Shown: positions 55,298 through 63,600, counted from the stretch's first letter. The stretch: 64,000 nt of DNA from Desulfoluna limicola (GCF_021654575.1 NZ_AP024488.1:3929501-3993500), one strand, 5' to 3'. Notes: generated from the sequence alone by a model not told the origin. A program made the numbers and translations.

Positions 55298-56701
55298 ATG
55301 GAATTACGGGACACTCAGAAACAGCTGCTTCGCACCCTGCCCGGTGTGGATACACTCCTTGACGCCCTTTTGGCAGAAATCCCAGAAGGCAAGGTCCCCA
55401 GAAGCGTCCTCACGGCATCGGCCCGTGAAGCGTTGGAGGCCACACGGCGCTCCATCTTCAACGGGGAAGACCCCACGGTGGATCTCGCCTCGGTGCTCAC
55501 CTTTGCCCATGAGCGCATCGACGCTAAAATGCGCCCCAACCTCACCCGGGTGGTCAACGGCACCGGCGTAGTGGTGCACACCAACCTCGGCAGATCCCTG
55601 ATGGCCGAAGAGGCCCTCGAGCGAATCCACGCCGTGGGAAACCGCTACTCCAACCTTGAATTCAACCTCAAGACCGGGAAAAGGGGCCTGCGCTACACCG
55701 CCGTCGAAGAGCTCATCTGCGAGATCACCGGGGCCGAAGCGGCCATGGTGGTCAACAACAACGCAGGCGCCGTCCTCCTGTGCCTCGACACCCTTGTGCG
55801 CGGCAAAGAGGCCGTTGTCTCCCGAGGGGAGCTGGTGGAGATCGGGGGAGCCTTTCGCATTCCCGATGTCATGACCAAAAGCGGCGGCATATTAAAAGAG
55901 GTGGGCACCACCAATCGCACCCATTTGCGGGACTACGAGAACGCCATCTCAGATGAGACCGGTCTCTTCCTCAAGGTTCACACCAGCAACTATCAAATCG
56001 TGGGCTTCACCTCGGCCGTCTCCGTCGCTGAACTCGCTGCGCTGGGCAAAGAACGCGGTATCCCCGTCATGGATGACCTGGGCAGCGGCACCTTTGTCAA
56101 CTTCGGTGACTACGGCCTGCCCGCAGAGCCCACGGTTCAGCAATCCGTGGCCGCCGGTGCCGATATCGTCACCTTCAGCGGCGACAAGCTCCTGGGAGGC
56201 CCCCAGTCAGGCATCATCGTCGGAAGCCGCACACACATCGAGGCAATCCGGAAAAACCCCCTGACCCGCGCCCTTCGCATCGACAAGCTCACCCTTGCTG
56301 CCCTTGAAGCCACCTTGCGCCTCTACCGCGACGAGGCCGAAGCCGTGGCCAAGATCCCCACCCTGCGCATGATCACCATGGACCGGGAGGAGACGGAGGT
56401 CAGGGCAAAAGAGCTGATGGAGGCCCTGGCAGGCCTTCCCGTCAAAACGGAGGCCCTGGCCCTGGCGTCACGCCCCGGCGGGGGCTCCCTTCCGTTGCTG
56501 GAGCTTCCCTCCTGCTGCGTGGGGGTCACCCTGCCCGGCATGGGAGCCAGCGCCATGGAAAAAGCCATGAGAAAAAACGATCCGCCCATCATCGGCCGCA
56601 TTGAAAACGAAGCATACATCCTTGACCCCAGAACCTTGCAGGAGGGAGATATCGCCCTCATTGCCGAGGCTCTTTCCCGCATTGTGGAGGCCCGCACATG
56701 A
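55298..56701 (+). CDS. selA: L-seryl-tRNA(Sec) selenium transferase
   Basis: 467 residues, usual length. PLP-dependent SelA of bacterial selenocysteine synthesis: GTGVVVHTNLGRS, NNNAGAVLLCL, the Schiff-base Lys297 in SGDKLLGG, matching E. coli Lys295. Converts Ser-tRNA(Sec) to Sec-tRNA(Sec) using selenophosphate. selB and selD are not in the window, and no in-frame TGA coding for Sec is obvious among the genes here. The gmhA ATG overlaps its stop (ATGA), so the two are coupled. Confidence 0.96.
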   Translation: MELRDTQKQLLRTLPGVDTLLDALLAEIPEGKVPRSVLTASAREALEATRRSIFNGEDPTVDLASVLTFAHERIDAKMRPNLTRVVNGTGVVVHTNLGRSLMAEEALERIHAVGNRYSNLEFNLKTGKRGLRYTAVEELICEITGAEAAMVVNNNAGAVLLCLDTLVRGKEAVVSRGELVEIGGAFRIPDVMTKSGGILKEVGTTNRTHLRDYENAISDETGLFLKVHTSNYQIVGFTSAVSVAELAALGKERGIPVMDDLGSGTFVNFGDYGLPAEPTVQQSVAAGADIVTFSGDKLLGGPQSGIIVGSRTHIEAIRKNPLTRALRIDKLTLAALEATLRLYRDEAEAVAKIPTLRMITMDREETEVRAKELMEALAGLPVKTEALALASRPGGGSLPLLELPSCCVGVTLPGMGASAMEKAMRKNDPPIIGRIENEAYILDPRTLQEGDIALIAEALSRIVEART

Positions 56702-57273
56702 TCGACATCATTACCCAGACCCTTGAAGCAAGTGTGGAGGCCAAGAAAGCGGCCATCAGCGCAAACGACCAGCGACTCATAGAGACCGCCCGCCGCATGG
56801 CCGAGAGCCTCACGGCAGGCGGGAAAATCCTGATCTTCGGCAACGGCGGCAGCGCCGCCGATGCCCAGCACATCGCCGCCGAATTTGTGAACCGGTTTCA
56901 GACCGAACGCATTCCCCTGGCCTCCATTGCCCTGACCACCGACACCTCCATCATCACAAGCATCGGCAACGACTACCACTTCGATGAGATCTTCTCAAAG
57001 CAGGTGGCAGCCCTGGGACGTAAAAACGATGTGGTCATCGGCATCAGCACCAGCGGCAACTCCCCCAATGTCATCAAGGCCCTCAAGGTGGCGGCACAGG
57101 GTGGCATGCACACCGTTGCCTTCACCGGCAAAGGGGGCCAGGCGGCCGACATCGCGGACACAACCATCACCGCACCCGTGGGTGTTACCGCACGAATTCA
57201 GGAATGCCATATCCTCATGGGCCACATCCTCTGTGACCTGGTGGATCGAATTCTCTTTCCTGAAAATTTTTAA
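56698..57273 (+). CDS. gmhA: D-sedoheptulose 7-phosphate isomerase
   Basis: 191 residues. SIS-domain GmhA pattern: ILIFGNGGSAADAQHIAAEFVNRF, TSIITSIGNDYHFDEIF, GISTSGNSPNV and the His in ECHILMGHILCDLVD. It starts LPS heptose synthesis. Overlaps selA by four bases, an unusual coupling of selenocysteine and LPS genes; function in selenium is not suggested by the sequence. Confidence 0.93.
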   Translation: MIDIITQTLEASVEAKKAAISANDQRLIETARRMAESLTAGGKILIFGNGGSAADAQHIAAEFVNRFQTERIPLASIALTTDTSIITSIGNDYHFDEIFSKQVAALGRKNDVVIGISTSGNSPNVIKALKVAAQGGMHTVAFTGKGGQAADIADTTITAPVGVTARIQECHILMGHILCDLVDRILFPENF

Positions 57274-57478
57274 AATAACGGCACCACACCTGCTGCCGAA
57301 CCGTGGCGCCTTGACCTGGGCCCCACGTTAACTTTTTTGGTGACACCGTTGCCATCCTGCCCCAGGGTGCTTATTGTGTGTCGTACCCGAATACCCCCTT
57401 AAGCCTGTCGGACTCCTGCGTTCAATCAGAATGTCCGGCCTGAAGGGGCCAACCCCTTAAATACCATGAGGTGATACC

Positions 57479-57712
57479 ATGCCCATTTTTGAATACAAAT
57501 GCGGTGCGTGCAGCCACGAGTTCGAGTACCTCGTCATGGGAGGGAAAGACCCGGAAAGCTGCCCCAAATGCGGAGACACAGGTGTCTCCAAACAAATGTC
57601 CGCTTGCGGATTTGTCAGCAAGGGAGCCGGGGGTGAAGTCAGCGCTTCATCGGCTTCCAGCTCTTCTTGTACCGGCTGTTCAGCCACCAGTTGTGCGGGG
57701 TGCGGTTCCTGA
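57479..57712 (+). CDS. FmdB-family zinc ribbon protein
   Basis: 77 residues. CxxC-x(n)-CxxC zinc ribbon: CGACSHEFEYLV, then CPKCGD, then a Ser-rich tail with Cys pairs (CTGCSATSCAGCGS). The family is widespread, often described as a regulatory or assembly protein; function is unknown. Its stop overlaps the hemC ATG by one base (TGATG), so hemC is coupled to it. Start preceded by GAGGTG 6-7 bases upstream. Confidence 0.9.
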   Translation: MPIFEYKCGACSHEFEYLVMGGKDPESCPKCGDTGVSKQMSACGFVSKGAGGEVSASSASSSSCTGCSATSCAGCGS

Positions 57713-58644
57713 TGGAAAATAAAATTGTGATTGGTACCCGGGGAAGCCAGCTGGCCCTCTGGCAGGCAAACTGGGTAAAAGCGGAACTTGAGAGACTCCA
57801 CGAAGGGGTCTCCTGTGAACTTCTCATCATCAAAACCAAGGGCGACAAGATCCTCGACGTGCCCCTGGCCAAGGTCGGCGGCAAAGGCCTCTTCGTCAAA
57901 GAGATCGAAGAGGCCCTCCTGGACGGACGCATCGACCTTGCCGTCCACAGCATGAAAGACATGCCCGCACATCTTCCCGAAGGGCTCAAGATCGGTGCCA
58001 TTCCCGAACGCGAAGACCCGAGGGACGCACTCATCTCCAAAAACGGCCTCACCTTCGATGCCCTCCCCAAAGGCGCCCGCGTTGGCACCAGCAGCCTGAG
58101 GCGCTCCGCCCAGCTCCTGGCAAAACGCCCCGACCTGCAGATCGAGACCCTGCGCGGCAACATCGACACCCGGCTGAAGAAAGTCCTGGAAGGCAACATG
58201 GATGCCATCATCCTGGCTGCCGCAGGGCTCAAGCGCCTGGGGCTTGGTGAGCACATCACCGAATGCCTGGACACCGAGCTCATGCTTCCCGCCGTAGGGC
58301 AGGGAGCCCTGTGCATCGAATCCCGGGAGAATGACGACCGCATCGACGCGGCCCTTTCGCCCCTCAACCACCTGCCCACACGGACCACGGTTCTTGCCGA
58401 ACGCGCCTTCCTCAACACCCTGGAAGGAAGCTGCCAGATTCCCGTGGGCGCCTTTGCCGAAACCGACGGTGAAACAATCACCATCCGGGGCCTGGTTGCA
58501 GAAATCGACGGCACCCGCATCCTCATGGAAAAAGACACCGCAGATAGCGCGAAGGGTGAAGCCCTTGGCATCACCGTGGCTGAACGCCTCAAAGAGGCCG
58601 GAGCAGCAGAGATCCTTTCGAGACTCCTGGAGAACCAAGCATGA
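57712..58644 (+). CDS. hemC: Porphobilinogen deaminase
   Basis: 310 residues from ATG 57712 (a longer frame from 57667 overlaps the zinc ribbon gene). HemC pattern: IGTRGSQLALWQANWV at the start and LEGSCQIPVGAF with Cys241, the dipyrromethane-attachment cysteine (E. coli Cys242). It links four porphobilinogens to hydroxymethylbilane. Coupled downstream with cobA-hemD by ATGA. Confidence 0.96.
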   Translation: MENKIVIGTRGSQLALWQANWVKAELERLHEGVSCELLIIKTKGDKILDVPLAKVGGKGLFVKEIEEALLDGRIDLAVHSMKDMPAHLPEGLKIGAIPEREDPRDALISKNGLTFDALPKGARVGTSSLRRSAQLLAKRPDLQIETLRGNIDTRLKKVLEGNMDAIILAAAGLKRLGLGEHITECLDTELMLPAVGQGALCIESRENDDRIDAALSPLNHLPTRTTVLAERAFLNTLEGSCQIPVGAFAETDGETITIRGLVAEIDGTRILMEKDTADSAKGEALGITVAERLKEAGAAEILSRLLENQA

Positions 58645-60158
58645 GCAAAGCATATGGAAAAGTCTATCTGGTAGGCGCTGGTCCCGGCGACCCCGGCCTG
58701 ATCACCGTCAAGGGGCGGGAGTGCATCGAAAAAGCCGACGTCCTGGTCTACGATTACCTGGCAGCGCCCTCTCACCTTGCCTATGCCAAAAAGGGCGCTG
58801 AGATCATCTACGTCGGCAAAAAAGGGGGAGACCACACCTTAAGCCAGGACGGCATCAACGCCCTGCTCGTGGAAAAAGCCAAGACGGGTGCGACAGTCAC
58901 CCGTCTCAAGGGCGGCGACCCCTTCATCTTCGGACGCGGCGGCGAAGAGGCCGAAGTCCTCATCGCTGAAGGCATCGCCTGGGAAGTGGTTCCCGGCGTC
59001 ACCTCCGCCATCGCGGCTCCGGCCTATGCGGGAATTCCCCTGACCCACCGCAAATTCACCGCCACCCTCTCCCTGGTCACCGGCCACGAAGACCCGAACA
59101 AAGAGAACTCCAACATCGACTGGGACGCCATCTCCAAGTCCGGCACCATCGTCTTTTTCATGGGTGTGAGAAACCTTCCCAACATCGTGGAGAAACTCAG
59201 CGCCTGCGGCAAACCCGCCGAGACCCCCGTGGCTCTCGTGCGATGGGGCACCACCACCAGTCAGGAGACCGTTGCCGGCACCCTTTCCACCATCGTGGAG
59301 GATGTTAAAAAAGCGGGCCTGAAATCTCCCAGCATCATCGTGGTGGGCGAGGTGGTCTCCCTTCGAGACACCATGAAGTGGTTTGAAAACCGCCCCCTCT
59401 TCGGCAAACGCGTGGTCATCACCCGCGCCCGGAAACAGGCCAGCGGCCTCACCTCCAAGCTCATGGAACTGGGCGCAGAATGCCTCGAAGCACCGGTCAT
59501 CGAGATTGAGCCCATTGAAGGCTCCAGGGCTGTCGATGACGCCCTTGCCACCCTTAAAGAGTACGACTGGATCGTCTTTACCAGTGTCAACGGAGTGATC
59601 ACCTTCTTTGACCGCCTCTTTGAAAAAGGCCTGGATGCCAGGGCCCTGGGCAACCTCAAAACAGCCTGCATCGGTCCCTCCACAGCGGCTGAGCTGAAAA
59701 AATACGGCATCGGCACCGACATCCTCCCCGACAGCTACGTGGCAGAATCGGTGGTTGAGGCCTTTAAGAGCGAGGCGATGAAGGGGGCTCAAATCCTTCT
59801 TCCCAGGGCTGAAGAGGCCCGCCCCGTGATTCCCGTGGAGCTTACCAACATGGGCGCCGTGGTCAACGAGGTGGCTGTCTACCGCACCGCCATCGATGCA
59901 ACATCCAGTGAAAAAGTGGCCGAAGCCCTCACCAACCGGGAAGTGGACATGGTGACCTTCACCAGCTCTTCCACGGTGAAAAACTTCGTGGCCATGATCC
60001 CGAACGGCGACCTCTCCCTCATGGAAGGCGTCACCGTGGCCTGCATCGGCCCCGTCACCGAAGAGACCGCCAAAGAACTGGGACTCACCCCCCACCTCGT
60101 GGCCGACACCTTCACCATCGACGGCCTCGTGGACACCATCGTCAACGCCGCAGAGTAG
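58641..60158 (+). CDS. Fused uroporphyrinogen-III C-methyltransferase / uroporphyrinogen-III synthase
   Basis: 505 residues in two parts. Residues about 1-250 are a CobA/SUMT domain (VYLVGAGPGDPGLITVKG, GGDPFIFGRGGEE, VVPGVTSA, PLTHR), which methylates uroporphyrinogen III twice to precorrin-2. Residues about 255-505 are a HemD domain, which closes hydroxymethylbilane to uroporphyrinogen III. Such CobA-HemD fusions are found in deltaproteobacteria and clostridia. Together with hemC the cluster leads to precorrin-2, the branch point to siroheme, cobalamin and, in sulfate reducers, the alternative heme route. ATGA overlap with hemC. Confidence 0.94.
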   Translation: MSKAYGKVYLVGAGPGDPGLITVKGRECIEKADVLVYDYLAAPSHLAYAKKGAEIIYVGKKGGDHTLSQDGINALLVEKAKTGATVTRLKGGDPFIFGRGGEEAEVLIAEGIAWEVVPGVTSAIAAPAYAGIPLTHRKFTATLSLVTGHEDPNKENSNIDWDAISKSGTIVFFMGVRNLPNIVEKLSACGKPAETPVALVRWGTTTSQETVAGTLSTIVEDVKKAGLKSPSIIVVGEVVSLRDTMKWFENRPLFGKRVVITRARKQASGLTSKLMELGAECLEAPVIEIEPIEGSRAVDDALATLKEYDWIVFTSVNGVITFFDRLFEKGLDARALGNLKTACIGPSTAAELKKYGIGTDILPDSYVAESVVEAFKSEAMKGAQILLPRAEEARPVIPVELTNMGAVVNEVAVYRTAIDATSSEKVAEALTNREVDMVTFTSSSTVKNFVAMIPNGDLSLMEGVTVACIGPVTEETAKELGLTPHLVADTFTIDGLVDTIVNAAE

Positions 60159-60172
60159 GGCTTAAAAGCCCT

Positions 60173-60255
60173 GCCACCGGCGGCGAGGTGAGCCACCTCG
60201 AAAGCTTATTGCCGCAGCGCTTTGCCCCTCGTTTCTCGGGGCAAAGCGCCGCGGC
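60173..60255 (+). repeat. Intergenic repeat, unit A (forward)
   Basis: Starts GCCACCGGCGGC 14 bases after the cobA-hemD stop. Small hairpin CGAGGTG-AGC-CACCTCG. Long-hairpin arms GCCGCAGCGCTTTGCCCC (60211-60228) and GGGGCAAAGCGCCGCGGC (60238-60255), 17 of 18 paired, around TCGTTTCTC. Confidence 0.92.
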
Positions 60256-60372
60256 CTTCTTCTCTCGATCTGGATCTCTCTTCCTCGCCTTTCGAAACAT
60301 TCCGGAGTATTGGATTCAAAAGCCCGATAGCACATGATCTTGCCTCGCATGACGCACACCCTTGCACGCAAC

Positions 60373-60482
60373 GCGAATGCGAACGCACCTCAGCCCAAAG
60401 TTACGAGCCCCGAAGCGCATTCGCAAACCCGCTTTCAAGGTGTTTTCGCTATAGTGGCTTCGCCACCCTTGCCGCCGGAGGC
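60373..60482 (-). repeat. Intergenic repeat, unit A (inverted, altered core)
   Basis: Arms GCGAATGCG (60373-60381) and CGCATTCGC (60416-60424) are kept but the conserved loop is not. The small hairpin is expanded (CAAGG ... CCTTG with about 26 bases between). Ends CCGCCGGAGGC 25 bases before the moaA ATG. It pairs with the unit at 60173. Confidence 0.82.
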
Positions 60483-60506
60483 ACTTCCCTTAATAAGGCC
60501 GTTCAT

Positions 60507-61487
60507 ATGACACAGACACTCACCGACAGTTACCTCCGAACCATCGACTACCTGCGTATCTCCGTCACGGACCGGTGCAACCTGCGGTGCAGTTACTGCG
60601 TTCCCCCCACGCCCTACGCCCACATGCATCACACCGATATTCTCTCCTATGAGGAGCTCATCCGTCTTGTGCGGGTGGGGATTTCTCTGGGGATTCGAAA
60701 GATAAGGCTGACTGGTGGGGAACCCTTTGCCCGAAAAGAGCTCATCGGGTTTATCAGGGACCTGTCGGCACTGGATGGGCTTGAAGACCTGGCCGTCACC
60801 ACCAACGGGACCTTGATTGCGGATCAAATCCAGGAATTGAAAGATGCCGGGCTCACCCGCATCAACATCAGCCTGGACAGCCTGAAGCCGGAACGATTTG
60901 CTGAAATCACGAGAAAGGACCTCTTTGGGGAGGTCAAGCGCACCATCGAGGGATCCCTTGCGGCCGGCCTTGCACCGGTAAAGCTCAACACCGTGCTGTT
61001 GGACGGTGTCAACGGGGACGAGCTGGAAGACTTTGCCCGCCTCACCTTTGAACACCCCATCCAGGTGCGGTTTATCGAGTACATGCCCATCGGGAAAGGC
61101 CAAGGCCCCGCCCACAGCGACCTTCTGGCCCCTGCCATCATCAAGCGCCTGGAAGCCCTCGGCACCTTGACCCCCCTCATCCGGGGTGCCCATGACGGGC
61201 CGTCAACACGGTACAAACTCGAAGGGGCCAAAGGCGAGATCGGCCTGATCAGCCCCATGAGCAACCACTTCTGCGCCACCTGCAACCGCCTGCGCCTCAC
61301 CGCCGACGGCCACCTGCGCCCCTGCCTTCTTTCCGACACCAAGGTGAACCTCATGGACGCCCTCAGAAACGGCGCCGATGACGAAACCGTGGCCGCCCTC
61401 TTCCAGCATGCCGCCGGCATCAAAGGACAACGTCACAACCTTGCCGGACATGCCGTGGAAGACATGATGTGTTCCATCGGGGGGTAA
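60507..61487 (+). CDS. moaA: GTP 3',8-cyclase (molybdenum cofactor synthesis)
   Basis: 326 residues from ATG 60507; AAGG lies 8 bases upstream, while the long frame from 60222 reads through a repeat. Radical SAM cluster Cys24, Cys28, Cys31 in CNLRCSYC; the second cluster's cysteines in FCATCNRLRLTADGHLRPCL; and the C-terminal GG needed for activity. It makes the pterin precursor of the molybdenum cofactor. It is followed by a composite repeat; the rest of the moa/mog genes are not in the window. Confidence 0.96.
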   Translation: MTQTLTDSYLRTIDYLRISVTDRCNLRCSYCVPPTPYAHMHHTDILSYEELIRLVRVGISLGIRKIRLTGGEPFARKELIGFIRDLSALDGLEDLAVTTNGTLIADQIQELKDAGLTRINISLDSLKPERFAEITRKDLFGEVKRTIEGSLAAGLAPVKLNTVLLDGVNGDELEDFARLTFEHPIQVRFIEYMPIGKGQGPAHSDLLAPAIIKRLEALGTLTPLIRGAHDGPSTRYKLEGAKGEIGLISPMSNHFCATCNRLRLTADGHLRPCLLSDTKVNLMDALRNGADDETVAALFQHAAGIKGQRHNLAGHAVEDMMCSIGG

Positions 61488-61495
61488 AGAACAAC

Positions 61496-61682
61496 GCCTC
61501 CGGCGGCCCTGCCGGGATCCAAACTTTTGCCTGATTATACATGCATGGGTCTGACAAACAGCTCGAAAAACATAGTTCCGGATTCATCACGAATCAAAGG
61601 CGGGTGTGATTTGTCCCGAGGAACCAGGGGCAAAGCGCATCCGCAACCCGCTTTCAAGGTGGCACACCTTGCCGCCGGAGGC
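61496..61682 (+). repeat. Composite intergenic repeat: unit B + inverted unit A
   Basis: Starts GCCTCCGGCGGCCCTGCC 8 bases after the moaA stop. Unit B is interrupted between CAAACTTTTG and TCTGACAAACAG by about 18 bases, which breaks its palindrome. Unit A core TCCCGAGGAACCAGGGG with arms GCGGGTGTGATTTG and CAAAGCGCATCCGC (wobble pairs), then TTTCAAGGTGGCACACCTTG and CCGCCGGAGGC. Confidence 0.9.
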
Positions 61683-61789
61683 TTGCTTTTCATATCTCCC
61701 ATTGCACCATGACATCATGCCTGAGACATGGTACACCCTTAAGGCAAACAGATAAGCCCACCTCTGCCTTAGACCATGGAGAGACCGAA

Positions 61790-62590
61790 ATGAATATTGA
61801 AGCCGCACACCTCATCTGTTACTCCCCCACACGCACCACCTTCACCACCCTTGAAGCCATCGCAGACGGGATGAAACTCCCTGCCACCCGCAGCCTGGAC
61901 CTCACCCTTCCCGCACAGGCCCCAAACGATGAGATCGTCATCTTGAGTGATGTGGCCATCATCGGGGTTCCCGTGTACGCCGGGCGCGTCGCCCCAGTGG
62001 CTGCAAAGCGCCTGAAGTCCATCAAGGGAAACAACACCCCTGCTGTCATCGTGGTGGTCTACGGCAACCGCCACTACGACGATGCCCTCATGGAGTTGAA
62101 AAAACTGGCAGAAGGATCAGGGTTTGTGATCGTCGCCGCAGCCGCTTTCATCGGGGAACACTCCTACTCCAGCCCCGAAAAACCCGTTGCGGCAGGCCGC
62201 CCCGATGGTGAGGACAAACACGCAGCCAGACAGTTCGGAGCACAGGTTAAGACAAAGCTCAACGCGGCAAGAGACCTTTCGGGGCTTCCCCCCCTGGACC
62301 TCCCCGGCACCCTTCCCGAAGGGCCCTACATGGGACCGTCCAACATCGCGCCCGAGACCGACCCCGAACTCTGCACCCTCTGCGGGCAATGCGCCGAGTG
62401 CTGCCCCACAGGCGCCATCACGGTATCAGAGGCAATAACCACCGACGCCTCCCTCTGCACCTTCTGCTGCGCATGCCTGAAGACCTGTCCGGAAGATGCT
62501 ATTCGCATCGGCTTCCCAAAGGTCCTGGAAAAGGTGGACCTTCTCTACACCCACTGCCAGGCACGCCGGGAGCCAGAGCTCTTTTTGTAA
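61790..62590 (+). CDS. EFR1-type flavodoxin-ferredoxin protein
   Basis: 266 residues from ATG 61790 (GGAGAG 7 bases upstream). N-terminal flavodoxin-like fold with the phosphate loop YSPTRTT, then an AVIVVVYGNRHYDDAL strand typical of flavin binding; C-terminal pair of 4Fe-4S motifs starting at Cys195 (CTLCGQCAECCP) and Cys223 (CTFCCACLKTCP). The EFR1 (EF_0809-like) family moves electrons, with unknown partners. It stands alone between two composite repeats. Confidence 0.9.
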   Translation: MNIEAAHLICYSPTRTTFTTLEAIADGMKLPATRSLDLTLPAQAPNDEIVILSDVAIIGVPVYAGRVAPVAAKRLKSIKGNNTPAVIVVVYGNRHYDDALMELKKLAEGSGFVIVAAAAFIGEHSYSSPEKPVAAGRPDGEDKHAARQFGAQVKTKLNAARDLSGLPPLDLPGTLPEGPYMGPSNIAPETDPELCTLCGQCAECCPTGAITVSEAITTDASLCTFCCACLKTCPEDAIRIGFPKVLEKVDLLYTHCQARREPELFL

Positions 62591-62605
62591 GAGACGAGAA
62601 AAAAT

Positions 62606-62779
62606 GCCTCCGGCGACCCTGCCGGGGGCTAAACCTTTTAAAAGGTTTAACAAATAGGTCTTAAACAAATGTCCTTGGATAATTTCCGTACGAAAGGTGG
62701 AGGTGATTTGGCCCGAGGAACGAGGGGCAAAACGCATCCGTAACCTGCTTTCAAGGTGGCACACCTTGCCGCCGGAGGC
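62606..62779 (+). repeat. Composite intergenic repeat: unit B + inverted unit A
   Basis: The B palindrome is TAAACCTTTTAAAAGGTTTA here, a perfect variant of CAAACTTTTGAAAAGTTTG elsewhere: both sides have changed together. Unit A has the conserved CCCGAGGAACGAGGGG and ends TTTCAAGGTGGCACACCTTG and CCGCCGGAGGC. About 174 bases. Confidence 0.93.
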
Positions 62780-62838
62780 AGCTTTTTAGGTGCTGAATAG
62801 TTACCAAAGCTCAATACCTGTAGTGAATTCTATTCACA

Positions 62839-62905
62839 GGCGAAGCCTGTCAGCAAATATAATCGGCCAGAGAAACGAAGGCCGGTAGCATTCGCGAACC
62901 TGGAG
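62839..62905 (-). repeat. Truncated, diverged unit A upstream of the amidotransferase gene
   Basis: Resembles the third and long hairpin of unit A: GCCTGTCAGCAAATATAATCGGCC in pieces, the loop CAGAGAAACGAAG, and GCATTCGCGAACCTGG. It stops before the small hairpin, so the GGAGC of its tail is the ribosome binding site of the gene at 62911. Confidence 0.65.
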
Positions 62906-62910
62906 CAACC

Positions 62911-63600
62911 ATGAAAGTCCACCACCTGCAGCATGTGTCTTTTGAAGGCCTCGGCAGCATGGAGACGGTTTTAAAAAAGAACGGACACACCCTCACCGCC
63001 ACTCACCTCTATCGGGGTGAAAGCCTGCCCCCACTGGACACCATTGACCTTCTCATCGTCATGGGCGGTCCCATGGGCGTCTATGATGATGAGGAGTACC
63101 CCTGGCTCAAACCGGAAAAGCGGTTTATCAGATCTGCAATCGACGCAGGGAAAAAAATTCTCGGAATCTGCCTGGGTGCCCAACTTTTGGCGGATGCTCT
63201 CGGGGCCAAGGTGACGCGCAACCACCACCGGGAGATCGGCTGGTTTCCCATCGTCCGGCATGCCGACATGGAGTCCTCACAATTCAAAGAGATCCTCCCG
63301 GCACAGACCCACGCCTTCCACTGGCACGGCGATACCTTTGAAATCCCCGAGGGGGCTCAGCTCCTCGCATCGAGCATGGCATGCCTCAATCAGGGATTCA
63401 TTTTTAATGACCGCATCGTGGCCCTTCAGTTTCATCTGGAAACAACCCCTGCCTCGGCGGCCCTCCTTATCGAAAACGGACGGCATGAGCTGGAGGACGC
63501 GCCCTTCGTCCAAACGGAAGAGGCCATGCTCTCCGATGCCACACGCTTTGAGGTCATCAACGGCCTCATGGCAAGGGTTCTGGACGCTCTGACGTCCTAA
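62911..63600 (+). CDS. Class I glutamine amidotransferase-like protein
   Basis: 229 residues. GATase1 triad: Cys87 in GICLGAQ, His175 and Glu177 in LQFHLE. GMGGPMGVYDDEEYPWLKPE-type segments are those of stand-alone GMP synthase-like amidotransferases. It may transfer ammonia from glutamine to an unknown acceptor, or act in peptide or xenobiotic breakdown. Ribosome binding site GGAGC lies 6-7 bases upstream. Confidence 0.9.
   Translation: MKVHHLQHVSFEGLGSMETVLKKNGHTLTATHLYRGESLPPLDTIDLLIVMGGPMGVYDDEEYPWLKPEKRFIRSAIDAGKKILGICLGAQLLADALGAKVTRNHHREIGWFPIVRHADMESSQFKEILPAQTHAFHWHGDTFEIPEGAQLLASSMACLNQGFIFNDRIVALQFHLETTPASAALLIENGRHELEDAPFVQTEEAMLSDATRFEVINGLMARVLDALTS

Noticed and set aside
58839..60095. 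Minus-strand frame of 418 codons over cobA-hemD, and one of 398 codons over hemC.
   Set aside because: Gly/His/Asp-rich composition without motifs, antisense to well-recognised porphyrin genes; shadow frames.
60222..60506. N-terminal extension of moaA through the repeat.
   Set aside because: MoaA homologues start close to the radical SAM motif; ATG 60507 has a ribosome binding site and the extension is repeat-derived.
61664..61676. TGGCACACCTTGC in every unit A looks like a sigma-54 promoter (TGGCAC-N5-TTGC).
   Set aside because: The distance between the GG and GC is 8 bases rather than the required 10, and the string is part of a palindrome (CAAGGTG/CACCTTG) that covaries between copies, so a hairpin explains it better.
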